A stretch of DNA of 64,000 bases from Diaphorobacter ruginosibacter (GTDB lineage Bacteria > Pseudomonadota > Gammaproteobacteria > Burkholderiales > Burkholderiaceae_C), in contig NZ_CP060714.1 in assembly GCF_014395975.1 (NCBI RefSeq), forward strand, positions 62,001 to 126,000, given 5' to 3'. Shown here one piece after another: positions 49,243-57,336 of this stretch. The position numbers and the translations under genes are program-made. Within the stretch, counting starts at the first letter, position 1, and each line of letters begins with the position of its first letter. The notes under the pieces are model-generated. The model saw only the letters and a list, made by a program, of their open reading frames with translations, made no database searches and had not been told where the DNA came from.

Positions 49243-50201
49243 GCCAGCGCCATGGCCTCGATCAGCGACGGCAGCAGCGTGCCGCCGTGGTCGAGGCCGG
49301 GCAGTTCCTCGAAATCCACCTGGAGGTGGGAGAGTTCCGGCCTGGACAGGCGGGCCGCGAGCGCCTGTGCATGCTCGTTCATGCGGCGCTCGGCCATGCG
49401 CGCGGCGCGGGCCGGATCCGCGTTGGCCGTCCCCGCGCGTTCGAGGGCGCCGACACGCAACTGGAGATGCACGTCGGCCGATGCCGTGGGCGCGCCGCGA
49501 GCCGCCCACGCCTCAAGCGCCTGCAGCTCGCGCGTACCGTTCCACCACAGCGAAGGGCTGGCGGCGGCATAGCGCGTGAAGAGTCCGTTGCGTGATGTGA
49601 GCGCATGCAGCGCCAGCAGCCCGCCCAGCGAATGGCCGAACAGGGTCTGGCGTCTTGGATCGAGGCTCCATGCGCTTCGCAGTGCCGGCTGCAACTGGTG
49701 TTCGATGAAATCCAGGAAAGAGTCGGCACCGCCCGTGTCATCGCCGGCCGCGGGCGGCGGCGTGTAGTCGCGCTTGCGCGCGGCGGAGTCCATGGCGCCA
49801 TCGGTCGGATAGCCGATGCCCACCACCAGCAGCGGGTCCTTGCGCAGGGCCGCCGGGCGAAGGCCGGCATTGCGGGCCAGTTGCGCGGCGACCGTGAAGC
49901 TGGCGTTGCCGTCGAGCACATACAGAGCTGGATAGCCGCCGGCCGGCGCCGGCGAATCCGGCACCTGCACGAAGATGCGCCGGACATGGCCGCTGACGGC
50001 GTCGCGCATGTCCAGCTGGTGGCTCCGCGGCAGTCGCACGGCGGGCGCCTGCCGCAGGTCGATGGAGGAGGGCGCGCCCGTGCCAGGTGCGGCGCAGGCG
50101 GTCAGCAGCCATGCCGCCGGCCCGAGAGCCACCAGGCCGCGGCGGGAGAGCGTGCCGGAAGTGGGTCGATCTGTCTGAGAATGAGAATTCATCTCATCCA
50201 T
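49224..50201 (-). CDS. Alpha/beta hydrolase (IroE/BesA-like esterase family)
   Basis: Up to 325 residues (322 from the second ATG at 50192). An N-terminal Tat-like SRRGLVAL and a lipobox-like LLTAC indicate export. The catalytic domain begins VRRIFVQVPDSPAPAGGYPA and has LYVLDGNASF, the nucleophile in LFGHSLGGLLALHAL, and a late Asp/His region ending ELPGLDHGGTLLP. The group (COG2819-type) includes siderophore esterases IroE and BesA. A Fur-like sequence overlaps its start codons, which would fit iron regulation, but no siderophore receptor gene is nearby. It converges with the kinase gene by 19 bases. Substrate is unproven. Confidence 0.8.
   Translation of the reverse strand: MDEMNSHSQTDRPTSGTLSRRGLVALGPAAWLLTACAAPGTGAPSSIDLRQAPAVRLPRSHQLDMRDAVSGHVRRIFVQVPDSPAPAGGYPALYVLDGNASFTVAAQLARNAGLRPAALRKDPLLVVGIGYPTDGAMDSAARKRDYTPPPAAGDDTGGADSFLDFIEHQLQPALRSAWSLDPRRQTLFGHSLGGLLALHALTSRNGLFTRYAAASPSLWWNGTRELQALEAWAARGAPTASADVHLQLRVGALERAGTANADPARAARMAERRMNEHAQALAARLSRPELSHLQVDFEELPGLDHGGTLLPSLIEAMALAQREAM
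50181..50197. promoter_or_regulatory. Inverted repeat at the esterase start, weak Fur-like box
   Basis: ATGAGA and TCTCAT flank ATTCA (ATGAGAATTCATCTCAT), overlapping the two candidate start codons of the esterase gene. It has the AT-rich, palindromic form of Fur boxes but matches only part of the 19-base consensus, and its position over the start is unusual. Part of it is coding sequence, so chance is possible. Confidence 0.3.
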
Positions 50202-50232
50202 TATCGACAGATCTTCGATCGCGGCCCCGTTT

Positions 50233-51048
50233 TTACAGCTTGAAGTCGTATCCCACGGTGATGGGGGCGTGGTCCGAGAACTTCTGGCTCTTGTAGATTT
50301 CCTCGGTTTTCGCGAGCGCGGCCAGGGCGGGCGTTGCGAGGTGATAGTCCAGGCGCCACCCGACGTTGTTGGCATAGGCCTGGCCGCGGTTGCTCCACCA
50401 TGTATAACAATTGTCAGTTGCCGTGGGCTGAAGCTGACGATACACGTCCACCAGACCCCCGGTCGGGTCAGTTGTGTGCAACAACTTTGTCATCCATTCG
50501 CGTTCCTCGGGCAGGAAACCGCTGTTCTTCTGGTTGCTGCGCCAGTTTTTCAGGTCGATCTGCTGGTGGGCGATGTTGACGTCTCCACAGAGGATGAAAT
50601 CGCGCTCTGCCTTCAATTTCATCAACTGCATGTGGAATTCCGCAAGAAAGCGGAATTTCGCCTGCTGCCTCAGATCGCCCGAGGAGCCGCTGGGAAAGTA
50701 GGCGCTGATGATCGACAGCTTGCGGCCTGGCGTGTCGAAGCGTGTCTCGACATAGCGACCCTCGGCGTCGAATTCGCCCGAGCCATAGCCGATCACCACG
50801 TCGCTGGGCTCATGGCGGGTGTACACGCCCACGCCCGAATAGCCCTTCTTCTGCGCAAAATGGAAGTGGCCCTTGAGCTCGCCAATGGATTCGAATTTAT
50901 CGGCAATATCGGCCGCCTGCGCCTTGATTTCCTGTACGCAAATACAATCCGGGCGACTCTGATCCAGCCATTCCAGCACGCCTTTGGAGGCTGCCGAGCG
51001 GATGCCGTTGAGGTTGAGGCTGGTTAATTTGAACAAGGATGAATTCAT
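50233..51048 (-). CDS. xth: Exodeoxyribonuclease III
   Basis: A 271-residue AP-endonuclease family protein. Motifs are LTSLNLNGIRSAASKGVLEW, the catalytic Glu in CVQEIKAQ, SAYFPSG, GDVNIAHQQIDLKNW with metal/base residues, and the terminal SDHAPITVGYDF. It repairs abasic sites and degrades DNA 3' ends. It has ordinary length. Its ATG (51046-51048) shares two bases with the ATG of divergent pyrE, so both genes start at the same point. No Shine-Dalgarno-like sequence is visible upstream. Confidence 0.95.
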   Translation of the reverse strand: MNSSLFKLTSLNLNGIRSAASKGVLEWLDQSRPDCICVQEIKAQAADIADKFESIGELKGHFHFAQKKGYSGVGVYTRHEPSDVVIGYGSGEFDAEGRYVETRFDTPGRKLSIISAYFPSGSSGDLRQQAKFRFLAEFHMQLMKLKAERDFILCGDVNIAHQQIDLKNWRSNQKNSGFLPEEREWMTKLLHTTDPTGGLVDVYRQLQPTATDNCYTWWSNRGQAYANNVGWRLDYHLATPALAALAKTEEIYKSQKFSDHAPITVGYDFKL

Positions 51049-51745
51049 GATGGACAAGAACGAGAAGACGGCAGATACGGACCAGTTGGCGCTGGATTTC
51101 GTGCAATTTGCAGTGGAATCCGGCGTTTTGCGCTTCGGGGAATTCAAAACCAAGGCCGGGCGGATGAGCCCCTATTTCTTCAATGCGGGGCTGTTCGATG
51201 ACGGTGCCAAGATGGGCCGCCTCGCCGAATTCTATGCAAAAGCGATTCTTGCGAGTGGCATGGAGTTCGATATGGTCTTTGGCCCCGCCTACAAGGGCAT
51301 TCCGCTGGCGGCCACCGTCGCCGTGGAACTGGCGCGCCACGGCCGCAACCTGCCGTTCGCCTACAACCGCAAGGAGGCCAAGGACCATGGCGAGGGCGGC
51401 ACGCTGGTGGGTGCTCCGCTCAAGGGCCGGGTGCTGATCATCGATGACGTGATGTCGGCCGGAACGGCGGCGCGCGAGTCGATCGCGCTCATCCAGGCCG
51501 CAGGCGCCACGCCCTACGGCATCGCCATCGCGCTGGATCGCCAGGAGAAGGCAACCGAGAACGGCCGCGACGTGGACCACAGCGCGGTGCAGTACGTGCG
51601 TCGCGAGCTCGGCATGCAGGTCTGCACGATCGCAAAGTTGGCAGACTTATTGCAGTATCTCGCGGCAAGTGGTGGCGGCGAAGACATGAAGGCCCACCAC
51701 GAACGGGTTCTGGCCTACCGGGTGCGCTACGGGGTCGGCGACTGA
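51047..51745 (+). CDS. pyrE: Orotate phosphoribosyltransferase
   Basis: A 232-residue enzyme of pyrimidine synthesis. The PRPP-binding motif VLIIDDVMSAGTAAR is intact, preceded by FGPAYKGIPLAATVAVELA and followed by AIALDRQEKA. The start is the first of two adjacent ATG codons (51047 and 51050); AAGGAT lies 9 bases before the first. It shares start bases with the divergent xth gene. At 232 residues it is slightly longer than the usual 213 because of an N-terminal tail. Confidence 0.96.
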   Translation: MMDKNEKTADTDQLALDFVQFAVESGVLRFGEFKTKAGRMSPYFFNAGLFDDGAKMGRLAEFYAKAILASGMEFDMVFGPAYKGIPLAATVAVELARHGRNLPFAYNRKEAKDHGEGGTLVGAPLKGRVLIIDDVMSAGTAARESIALIQAAGATPYGIAIALDRQEKATENGRDVDHSAVQYVRRELGMQVCTIAKLADLLQYLAASGGGEDMKAHHERVLAYRVRYGVGD

Positions 51746-51775
51746 GACACTACCCAAATCCATGAAGGGGACGGC

Positions 51776-52432
51776 TTGAAAGCGGTGGCAGGGCATTTTC
51801 TTCCAGGACTTTTCTTCGTCGGCATGGCGATGGCCGCGCAATGCGCCGTTGCCCAAAGCGTCTACACCTGCGTCGACAAGAATGGCCGCCGCCTGACGGC
51901 AGACCGCCCCATCCCCGAGTGCATCGACCGCGAGCAGCGCGTGCTGGACCGTACCGGCACCGAGCGGCGCCGCATGGGGCCGACGCTTTCCGAGAACGAA
52001 CGCGTGGAGGTCGAGGCACAGCGCCGTGCCGACGCCGAGCAGAAGGCGCGGGTCCAGGAACAGAAGCGCCGCGAGCGCGCGCTCATCACCCGCTACCCCG
52101 ACGAGGCAACGCACCAGGCCGAGCGTGTGGCCGCGATGGAGCCGTTCAACGACCTGATCGTGCTCGCCAACAAGCGCATCGAGCAGCTGCGGGCCGACCG
52201 CGTCAGCATCAACACCGAGCTCGAGTTCTATCAGAACGATCCGAAAAAGGCCCCCACGAAGCTGCAGCGCCGCATCGCGGACAACGAAGAGGAACTGGCG
52301 GATCAGCAGCGCTACATTGCCGCGCAGCAGGAGGAGAAGCGACGCGTCTCGCAACGCTTCGACGCCGAATTGGTACAGCTCAAGCTGCTATGGGCCGTCG
52401 ATCACCCGGGTCCGTCGGGCGCGAAGAACTGA
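51776..52432 (+). CDS. DUF4124-domain exported protein
   Basis: A 218-residue protein starting at a TTG, with GGGGA six bases upstream. The N-terminal signal peptide (HFLPGLFFVGMAMAAQCAVA) ends near residue 26, and the DUF4124 motif SVYTCVDKNGRRLTADRPIP with two cysteines follows. Residues 75-210 are highly charged and predicted coiled coil. DUF4124 proteins are periplasmic and of unknown function. It follows pyrE by 30 bases and is convergent with the c-di-GMP gene. Confidence 0.8.
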   Translation: MKAVAGHFLPGLFFVGMAMAAQCAVAQSVYTCVDKNGRRLTADRPIPECIDREQRVLDRTGTERRRMGPTLSENERVEVEAQRRADAEQKARVQEQKRRERALITRYPDEATHQAERVAAMEPFNDLIVLANKRIEQLRADRVSINTELEFYQNDPKKAPTKLQRRIADNEEELADQQRYIAAQQEEKRRVSQRFDAELVQLKLLWAVDHPGPSGAKN

Positions 52433-52451
52433 CGCGCAGGTCGTCCGGTAT

Positions 52452-54299
52452 TCAGGCCGTCTGGATGACCGTTGCCTGCGCGGGATGGGCGATGGCCGCC
52501 CCTCCGGCCCCGTGGGAACGTGAGAGCAGCGCGGCAATGGCGTCCGCAGAAACGGCCTTGCTGAACAGGTGACCCTGCCCGATGCTGAAGCCGACGGCTT
52601 CGAGCGCGCGGCACTGCGGCTCGGTTTCGATGCCTTCGGCCACCAGTTCGAGCGACAGGGCCGAGCCGATCTGCCCGATGGCGTTGACCACGGCCGTGAC
52701 GGCCGGGTCCTGGCCGAAATTGCCCACGAAATTCGCATCGATCTTCAGGCAGTCCACCGGGAAGTTGCGCAGGCGGGTGAGCGAGGAGTGGCCGGTGCCG
52801 AAGTCATCGAGCGCCACCCGGATGCCCTCCTGCCGCAGCAGGTTGAGTGCGCGTGCGACATATTCGGCGCCGCGCTCGTCCAGGGTCTGCTCTGTCACCT
52901 CGAGTTCGATGTGCGCCGGATCGACCCCCGCCTTCTCGAGTTGCCTGAGCAGCCTCTCGGCATAGTTGTCGCGCATGAATTCGACCGGAGCCGCATTGAT
53001 CGAGACAGGCACCACGGCAAGGCCTGACGCCAGCCACCCTGCGATGTCGGAGAAGACGCGGGCGCGTAGCGCCTCTGCCATGCGGGTGGACAGATCGAAA
53101 TCACGAAATGCGGCCTGCACCATGGCAGGCGTCTGCAGGCCCGCGTGCCCGGGGTTCTGCGAGCGCAGCAGCGCCTCGAGCCCCACCAGCCTGCGATCGG
53201 CCAGCCGTATCTTGGGCTGGTAGTAGGGCTGTACCCAGCCCTCGCGCACGATGCGCCGGGCCTGCTCGAGCTGGGCGGCGGTCTCTTCGAGCGGGCGCAA
53301 CATGCTGGCGCTGTAGAAACGCGCACCGCCGCGGCCGCTGGCCTTCATGTCATTGAGGGCCACGTCCGCATGGCTCGCAAGCTGGCCGGGATCGGACGCA
53401 TCGCGCGGATAGATCGCGCAGCCCGCGCTCATGCTGCCGTTGATGCGCTTGCCTGCGTGGTGGATGGGAGGGTCGAGCTGCGCCATCACCTTGTTGACCG
53501 TGCGCTGCAGCGTCTCGTCATCCTTGATGTCCTGCACCAGCACGGCGAATTCGTCACCGCCCAGCCGGGCCACGAAGGCTGACGCGGGCAGGCTGCCCTG
53601 GATGCGCCTGGCGACGACCTGCAGCAGATGGTCGCCGGCGGCGTGTCCCAGCGTGTCGTTGAGGTATTTGAAATGATCGAGATCGATCATCATCAGCAAG
53701 GCGCTCTGCTTCCTGGTGCCCGCCTGCTGCAACAGGGATCGCAGCTGGTCGTGGAATGCGCGGCGATTGGGAAGCTCGGTGAGCTCGTCGATTCCGTTGG
53801 CCTTGCGCAGGCGCTCCTCGGTCTCGCGTTGCAGCGTGATGTCGCGCGAGACACAGAGAATGTTCACGGTATTGCCGCCGTCGTCCAGCACCGGCGTGAG
53901 GTTGTTGTCCCAGTATTGCGGGGTCTTGCCCGGTACGGCGCTCTTGCCGAGAAAACGTGCGTTGCTGCCGCGCAGTGCCTGCCGGAAGGCGCGCTGGCCC
54001 GCAGCGTGGACTTCGGGGGGCAGCAGCTCCAGCCATTTCATGCCGAAGCCGGATTCCGGGGAGACACCCAGCGCGCGGCAGCCCGAGAGGTTCATGTGGG
54101 CGAGCGTGCCGTCGGTGTTCAGGAGCTTGATGCAATCCACGCTCGCATCGAGCATCTTCGCCTGCATGTCCAGTGCCGCGTGCATCCGCTGCAGGGTCTC
54201 GCCGCCACCGTCGATGTCATCGTGAGCGTACCCGCCCAGGCTCGACCCGGTGGGGCGCGTGCAGTCGGTGACGTTGCTCGGTGGTGTAGGCTGGCCCAT
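52452..54299 (-). CDS. PAS-GGDEF-EAL protein (c-di-GMP turnover)
   Basis: A 615-residue cytosolic protein. A PAS domain spans about residues 38-165 (LDASVDCIKLLNTDGTLAHM), followed by a GGDEF domain with intact active site RLGGDEFAVL near residue 255, and an EAL domain (about 345-595) with EALLRSQNP, DDFGTGHSSLTRL, LKIDANFVGNF and ELVAEGIETE. Both catalytic sites look complete, so it may have cyclase and phosphodiesterase activity. There is no membrane segment. It is monocistronic, with a long AT-rich gap upstream and a convergent neighbour downstream. Confidence 0.92.
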   Translation of the reverse strand: MGQPTPPSNVTDCTRPTGSSLGGYAHDDIDGGGETLQRMHAALDMQAKMLDASVDCIKLLNTDGTLAHMNLSGCRALGVSPESGFGMKWLELLPPEVHAAGQRAFRQALRGSNARFLGKSAVPGKTPQYWDNNLTPVLDDGGNTVNILCVSRDITLQRETEERLRKANGIDELTELPNRRAFHDQLRSLLQQAGTRKQSALLMMIDLDHFKYLNDTLGHAAGDHLLQVVARRIQGSLPASAFVARLGGDEFAVLVQDIKDDETLQRTVNKVMAQLDPPIHHAGKRINGSMSAGCAIYPRDASDPGQLASHADVALNDMKASGRGGARFYSASMLRPLEETAAQLEQARRIVREGWVQPYYQPKIRLADRRLVGLEALLRSQNPGHAGLQTPAMVQAAFRDFDLSTRMAEALRARVFSDIAGWLASGLAVVPVSINAAPVEFMRDNYAERLLRQLEKAGVDPAHIELEVTEQTLDERGAEYVARALNLLRQEGIRVALDDFGTGHSSLTRLRNFPVDCLKIDANFVGNFGQDPAVTAVVNAIGQIGSALSLELVAEGIETEPQCRALEAVGFSIGQGHLFSKAVSADAIAALLSRSHGAGGAAIAHPAQATVIQTA

Positions 54300-54692
54300 G
54301 CAATTCTTTCGTGACAGGAAACAGGCGCGACCAAGTGCGAGCCTGCTCTGTACATGCCTCTGAAATGAAGCCTTGTCGCGAGAATTTAAATTCTACTATT
54401 AATAGATTAATTCAATTGCTTTTTGTGATTTCAAAATGCAAACGATAAGAAACGTATCTATTCGCAAATTGCGCAAATACTCGCAATTTGAGGGTGATCC
54501 CAATGTAGGTGAGCGCTGTTGCAATGCGAAGCGGTTAACCGGCCGGGCGCGACCATGTGTTGATGTGGCGCAGGCAGGGAAGCTCTGAGCCAATCCGAGT
54601 GACGCGTGCATGAAGGTCCCTCAGCCTGTCAGGAAGGCCCTGCGGACGGGAGCCGAGAGATCCGTGAGATCAGCGCAGGGAGGGCGTAAAAG
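54300..54692. other. AT-rich intergenic region between the c-di-GMP gene and sorB
   Basis: About 390 bases without a supported gene. The stretch from about 54370 to 54490 is far more AT-rich than the rest of the window and probably holds the promoter of the PAS-GGDEF-EAL gene, which reads away from here. I see no RNA gene, repeat or insertion sequence. The sorB terminator lies at its right edge. Confidence 0.5.
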
Positions 54693-54722
54693 AAAAAGCC
54701 ATCTCCCGTGCAGGAGATGGCT
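54693..54722 (-). terminator. Intrinsic terminator of the sorAB operon
   Basis: Arms AGCCATCTCC (54697-54706) and its complement (54713-54722) enclose the loop CGTGCA. On the minus strand they are followed by a T-rich tract (complement of AAAAGAAAAA). It lies 28 bases after the sorB stop. Confidence 0.92.
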
Positions 54723-54749
54723 GGCAGGCGGCGCAGAGGTCGCCAATGG

Positions 54750-55115
54750 TTATTTGGCGGCGGCCGAAGTGCTTTCCGCGCCGTAGGTCTTGGTCAGGTA
54801 GTCCACCATGGCCGGGATATCGGCCTCGGGGAACGGTGCGCCGAACGGATGCTTCATCTTCTTGACCGTGGCCTCCCAGTAGCTGCGCGGCGATGTTTTC
54901 GGCTGGTATTGCGCATACTGCGCCGAGTGGCACATCAGGCAGTTCTGCAGCGTGAGCGTGTAGCCCGGCAGGCTGCTTTCCTTGTAGATTGCGGTTTCCG
55001 CGGGCAGGTCGATCTCGAGTGCGCCGGCGTGCTGTGCCGCTCCGCACAGCGCAACCACGGCGGCTGCGGTGCGGGCGATGGACATCAGGGAGGAGTGGGG
55101 TGTCATGTTCGTCAT
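54750..55115 (-). CDS. sorB: Sulfite dehydrogenase cytochrome subunit SorB
   Basis: A 121-residue exported monohaem cytochrome c. The signal peptide (SIARTAAAVVALCGAAQHAG) ends near residue 38 and the haem motif is CLMCH in QNCLMCHSAQYAQYQPKTSP; a late Met/His region (KKMKHPFGAPFPEADIPAMV) supplies the distal ligand. It accepts electrons from SorA. An AGGAAGCAGG ribosome site precedes the ATG at 55115; an earlier ATG at 55133 overlaps the sorA stop (ATGA) and is an alternative. A terminator follows. Confidence 0.9.
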   Translation of the reverse strand: MTNMTPHSSLMSIARTAAAVVALCGAAQHAGALEIDLPAETAIYKESSLPGYTLTLQNCLMCHSAQYAQYQPKTSPRSYWEATVKKMKHPFGAPFPEADIPAMVDYLTKTYGAESTSAAAK

Positions 55116-55129
55116 GGTGTCCTGCTTCC

Positions 55130-56398
55130 TCATGCTGCCGTCACACGGACGGTTTCGACGACGTTGCGCATGTAGCCCGCGGGATTCCAGAGTGCCTCGA
55201 GCGGCTGGCCCTGGCCCGCGCGGTTCACGGCACGGACCTTGAGTTCATACTCGCCCTTCTTCGGCGGCTTGAACGACGCCTTCCATTCGCGGAAGGAATA
55301 CCGGCTCAGTTCCTCGCCCAGTTTCGCCACCGTCCAGGTCTTGCCGCCGTCGATGGAAACGGAGACTTCCGCAATGCCCTGGCCGCCGTCGAAGGCGATG
55401 CCGCGCAGCACGATTTCCTTGCCGGCCTTGACCTTGGCCCCGTCCTGCAGGCTGGTGATGAACGAGCGTGTGTTGAAACGGTTGATCGGCACCGTCTTCG
55501 TCGGCCCCTTGCCGGCCGGCGTGCAGGCGCATCCATTGGCTGGAATGCGATAGGCGGATGCCATCCAGAAACCGTCGAACACCTTGTCGAGCACCTGGAT
55601 GTCATTCACGTGCTTGACCCAGTAGGTGCCGTAGTAGCCGGGCACGATGAGGCGCAACGGATAGCCGTTGAGCATCGGCAGGTCCTTGTCGTTCATGGCC
55701 CAGGCCAGCATCACCTCGCCATCCAGTGCGTGGTCGATGTCGAGCGCCTTGACGAAGTCGGGGCCGCCATCGACCGGCGGCTTGTCCATGCCGTTGAAGC
55801 TCACCTGCACCGCGCCCTTCTTCACGCCGGCCTTCTCCAGCACGCGCTTGAGCGGGACACCCGTCCACTTGGCATTGCCCATGGCGCCGTTGCCGAGCTG
55901 GCCGCCATTGGCGCGCGGCTCGAAGAAGCCCCGGCTGTTGCCCGAGCACTGGTGCGCTGCGACCAGGCTGACGGGCTCGCCCAGGGCCTTGAGTTCGTCA
56001 AGCGACAGTTCGAGCGCCGTATCGACCAGGCCCGAGATCTTCACGCGGAACTCCTCGGGCTTGATGTCGGTGGGAATGCCGCTCCAGTGGTAGCGCACGA
56101 AGAACGCGTCATTGGGCGTGAGCAGCCCGTCGTTGAACACCTCGAACGGTGTCTCGAGTTGCGGGGGACGGCTGGTTTGCAGAATCAGCGGTCGTTTCTG
56201 CGGGAAGGTCACCAGTTCGCGCTCGCCATTGGCGAAGGGTAGCGTCATGGTCTTCGGGGCGGGGGCGTCGGCCGCGAGCGCCCGCAGCGGCGAGCCGAGC
56301 AGTCCGGCGCTGGCGCCTGCGGCGCCCAGGGCCTTGAGCGCACGCCGTCGGTCGTGCCGGCTGCCGCCGCGCGCATCGGATGGGGTCGTGGTATTCAT
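55130..56398 (-). CDS. sorA: Sulfite dehydrogenase molybdopterin subunit SorA
   Basis: A 422-residue periplasmic molybdenum enzyme of the sulfite oxidase family. A Tat signal (HDRRRALKALGAAGASAGLL) precedes the mature protein. The molybdenum-ligand cysteine is in AHQCSGNSRGFF, and PGYYGTYWVKHVNDIQVLDK and the C-terminal dimerisation domain (VSVSIDGGKTWTVAKLGEEL, residues about 315-420) complete the fold. It oxidises sulfite to sulfate and passes electrons to SorB, the gene directly downstream. AGGAG lies 7 bases upstream of the ATG at 56398. Confidence 0.93.
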   Translation of the reverse strand: MNTTTPSDARGGSRHDRRRALKALGAAGASAGLLGSPLRALAADAPAPKTMTLPFANGERELVTFPQKRPLILQTSRPPQLETPFEVFNDGLLTPNDAFFVRYHWSGIPTDIKPEEFRVKISGLVDTALELSLDELKALGEPVSLVAAHQCSGNSRGFFEPRANGGQLGNGAMGNAKWTGVPLKRVLEKAGVKKGAVQVSFNGMDKPPVDGGPDFVKALDIDHALDGEVMLAWAMNDKDLPMLNGYPLRLIVPGYYGTYWVKHVNDIQVLDKVFDGFWMASAYRIPANGCACTPAGKGPTKTVPINRFNTRSFITSLQDGAKVKAGKEIVLRGIAFDGGQGIAEVSVSIDGGKTWTVAKLGEELSRYSFREWKASFKPPKKGEYELKVRAVNRAGQGQPLEALWNPAGYMRNVVETVRVTAA

Positions 56399-56745
56399 CG
56401 CGTATCTCCTGAGGTGATAGGTTTTGTTTTCGAAGTCTGCGAATTTGTGGGGCCGCCGGAGCTGCCACGGGCAAGATAGCACGAGCCATTGATGGAGGCA
56501 GGGTGCGGAAAAATCAAATTTCAGGTAACGCAAACTGATCCAATCGATTGATTTCATTAGCGTTTTCCTTTTTTTGAATAGCGCATGCCATGCTGATTTC
56601 ACCGCGGGCATCGGCATGCCGTGCAGGCGGGCTTCAGGCGGAGGGGGAGGGCAGGATGAGGATGGCCAGGCTCTGGCCGAAGTCCCTCGCGTGCAGCCGC
56701 TCAGAGCCTGTGCGATCTCAGCGCGAGGAGATCCGCGTCACGTTG
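56399..56745. other. Intergenic region upstream of sorA
   Basis: About 350 bases with no gene I can support. It is AT-rich around 56510-56580, where the sorA promoter should lie, and includes the 10-base palindrome CAATCGATTG at 56541-56550, a possible regulator site. The rest toward the ycxB stop is GC-rich and without recognisable content. Confidence 0.45.
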
Positions 56746-57291
56746 TCAGATCGATGGGCCGACGTGCTGTGCAAGCAGGGTCTTCAGGCGGGGAATCACG
56801 GCGCCATGCGGATCCGCGCTTTTGGGCACGATGTAGTACAGGTGGGGCTGCAGGAACATCAGCAGGTAGTGCTCGTCGTCCACCCAGCGGGTGATGAGCG
56901 CCCATTGCAGGCGGCTCTCGCCCGACGGTGCCGAGACCGTGACCCCTTCCGCGTCGCCGCCAGGCTCGGAGGCCTCGAGGAGGCGCAGGGTCTGCGGCTG
57001 CTGGATCGCCGGGTATTTGCGGAAGTTGCGGCGTGCCAGGGGTTCGGTGAGTACCTTGTGAATCCACCAGGGCATGCTCGCATAGGCCAGCCCCACCACC
57101 GTGAAGGTCCAGTTGGGACGTTGACCCGCAAACAGCGCAATCGCGGCAATCACCAGTCCCAGCAGCGTGATGCCGTACAGCACATAGCGCTGCCACGAGC
57201 GGGCTCGCCTGCGGTACAGGCGCTGGGCCGCGATGTAGTCTTCCTCGGTGATGCGATAGGTGATTTCGGCCATGGGCGCATTGTGGGGCAT
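56746..57291 (-). CDS. YcxB-like membrane protein
   Basis: About 181 residues from the ATG at 57291 (ATGs at 57297 and 57273 are alternatives). The N-terminal MAEITYRITEEDYIAAQRLY motif, two transmembrane helices (WQRYVLYGITLLGLVIAAIA and FTVVGLAYASMPWWIHKVL) and the C-terminal ESRLQWALITRWVDDEHYLL match the YcxB family, whose function is unknown. A 12-base-pair hairpin overlaps its ribosome site. It follows gatB by 45 bases on the same strand. Confidence 0.78.
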   Translation of the reverse strand: MPHNAPMAEITYRITEEDYIAAQRLYRRRARSWQRYVLYGITLLGLVIAAIALFAGQRPNWTFTVVGLAYASMPWWIHKVLTEPLARRNFRKYPAIQQPQTLRLLEASEPGGDAEGVTVSAPSGESRLQWALITRWVDDEHYLLMFLQPHLYYIVPKSADPHGAVIPRLKTLLAQHVGPSI

Positions 57292-57299
57292 GGACATGA

Positions 57300-57329
57300 G
57301 CCCCTTCTCCCGCCAGAGGGAGAAGGGGC
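57300..57329 (-). promoter_or_regulatory. Stable hairpin covering the ycxB ribosome site
   Basis: GCCCCTTCTCCC and its complement form a 12-base-pair stem around a six-base loop between the gatB stop and the ycxB start. The purine-rich arm (GGGAGAAGGGG on the minus strand) is also the only Shine-Dalgarno-like sequence for ycxB. There is no following T tract. It may act as a partial terminator after gatB, as a translation-limiting structure, or both. Confidence 0.6.
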
Positions 57330-57336
57330 CCGGCCA

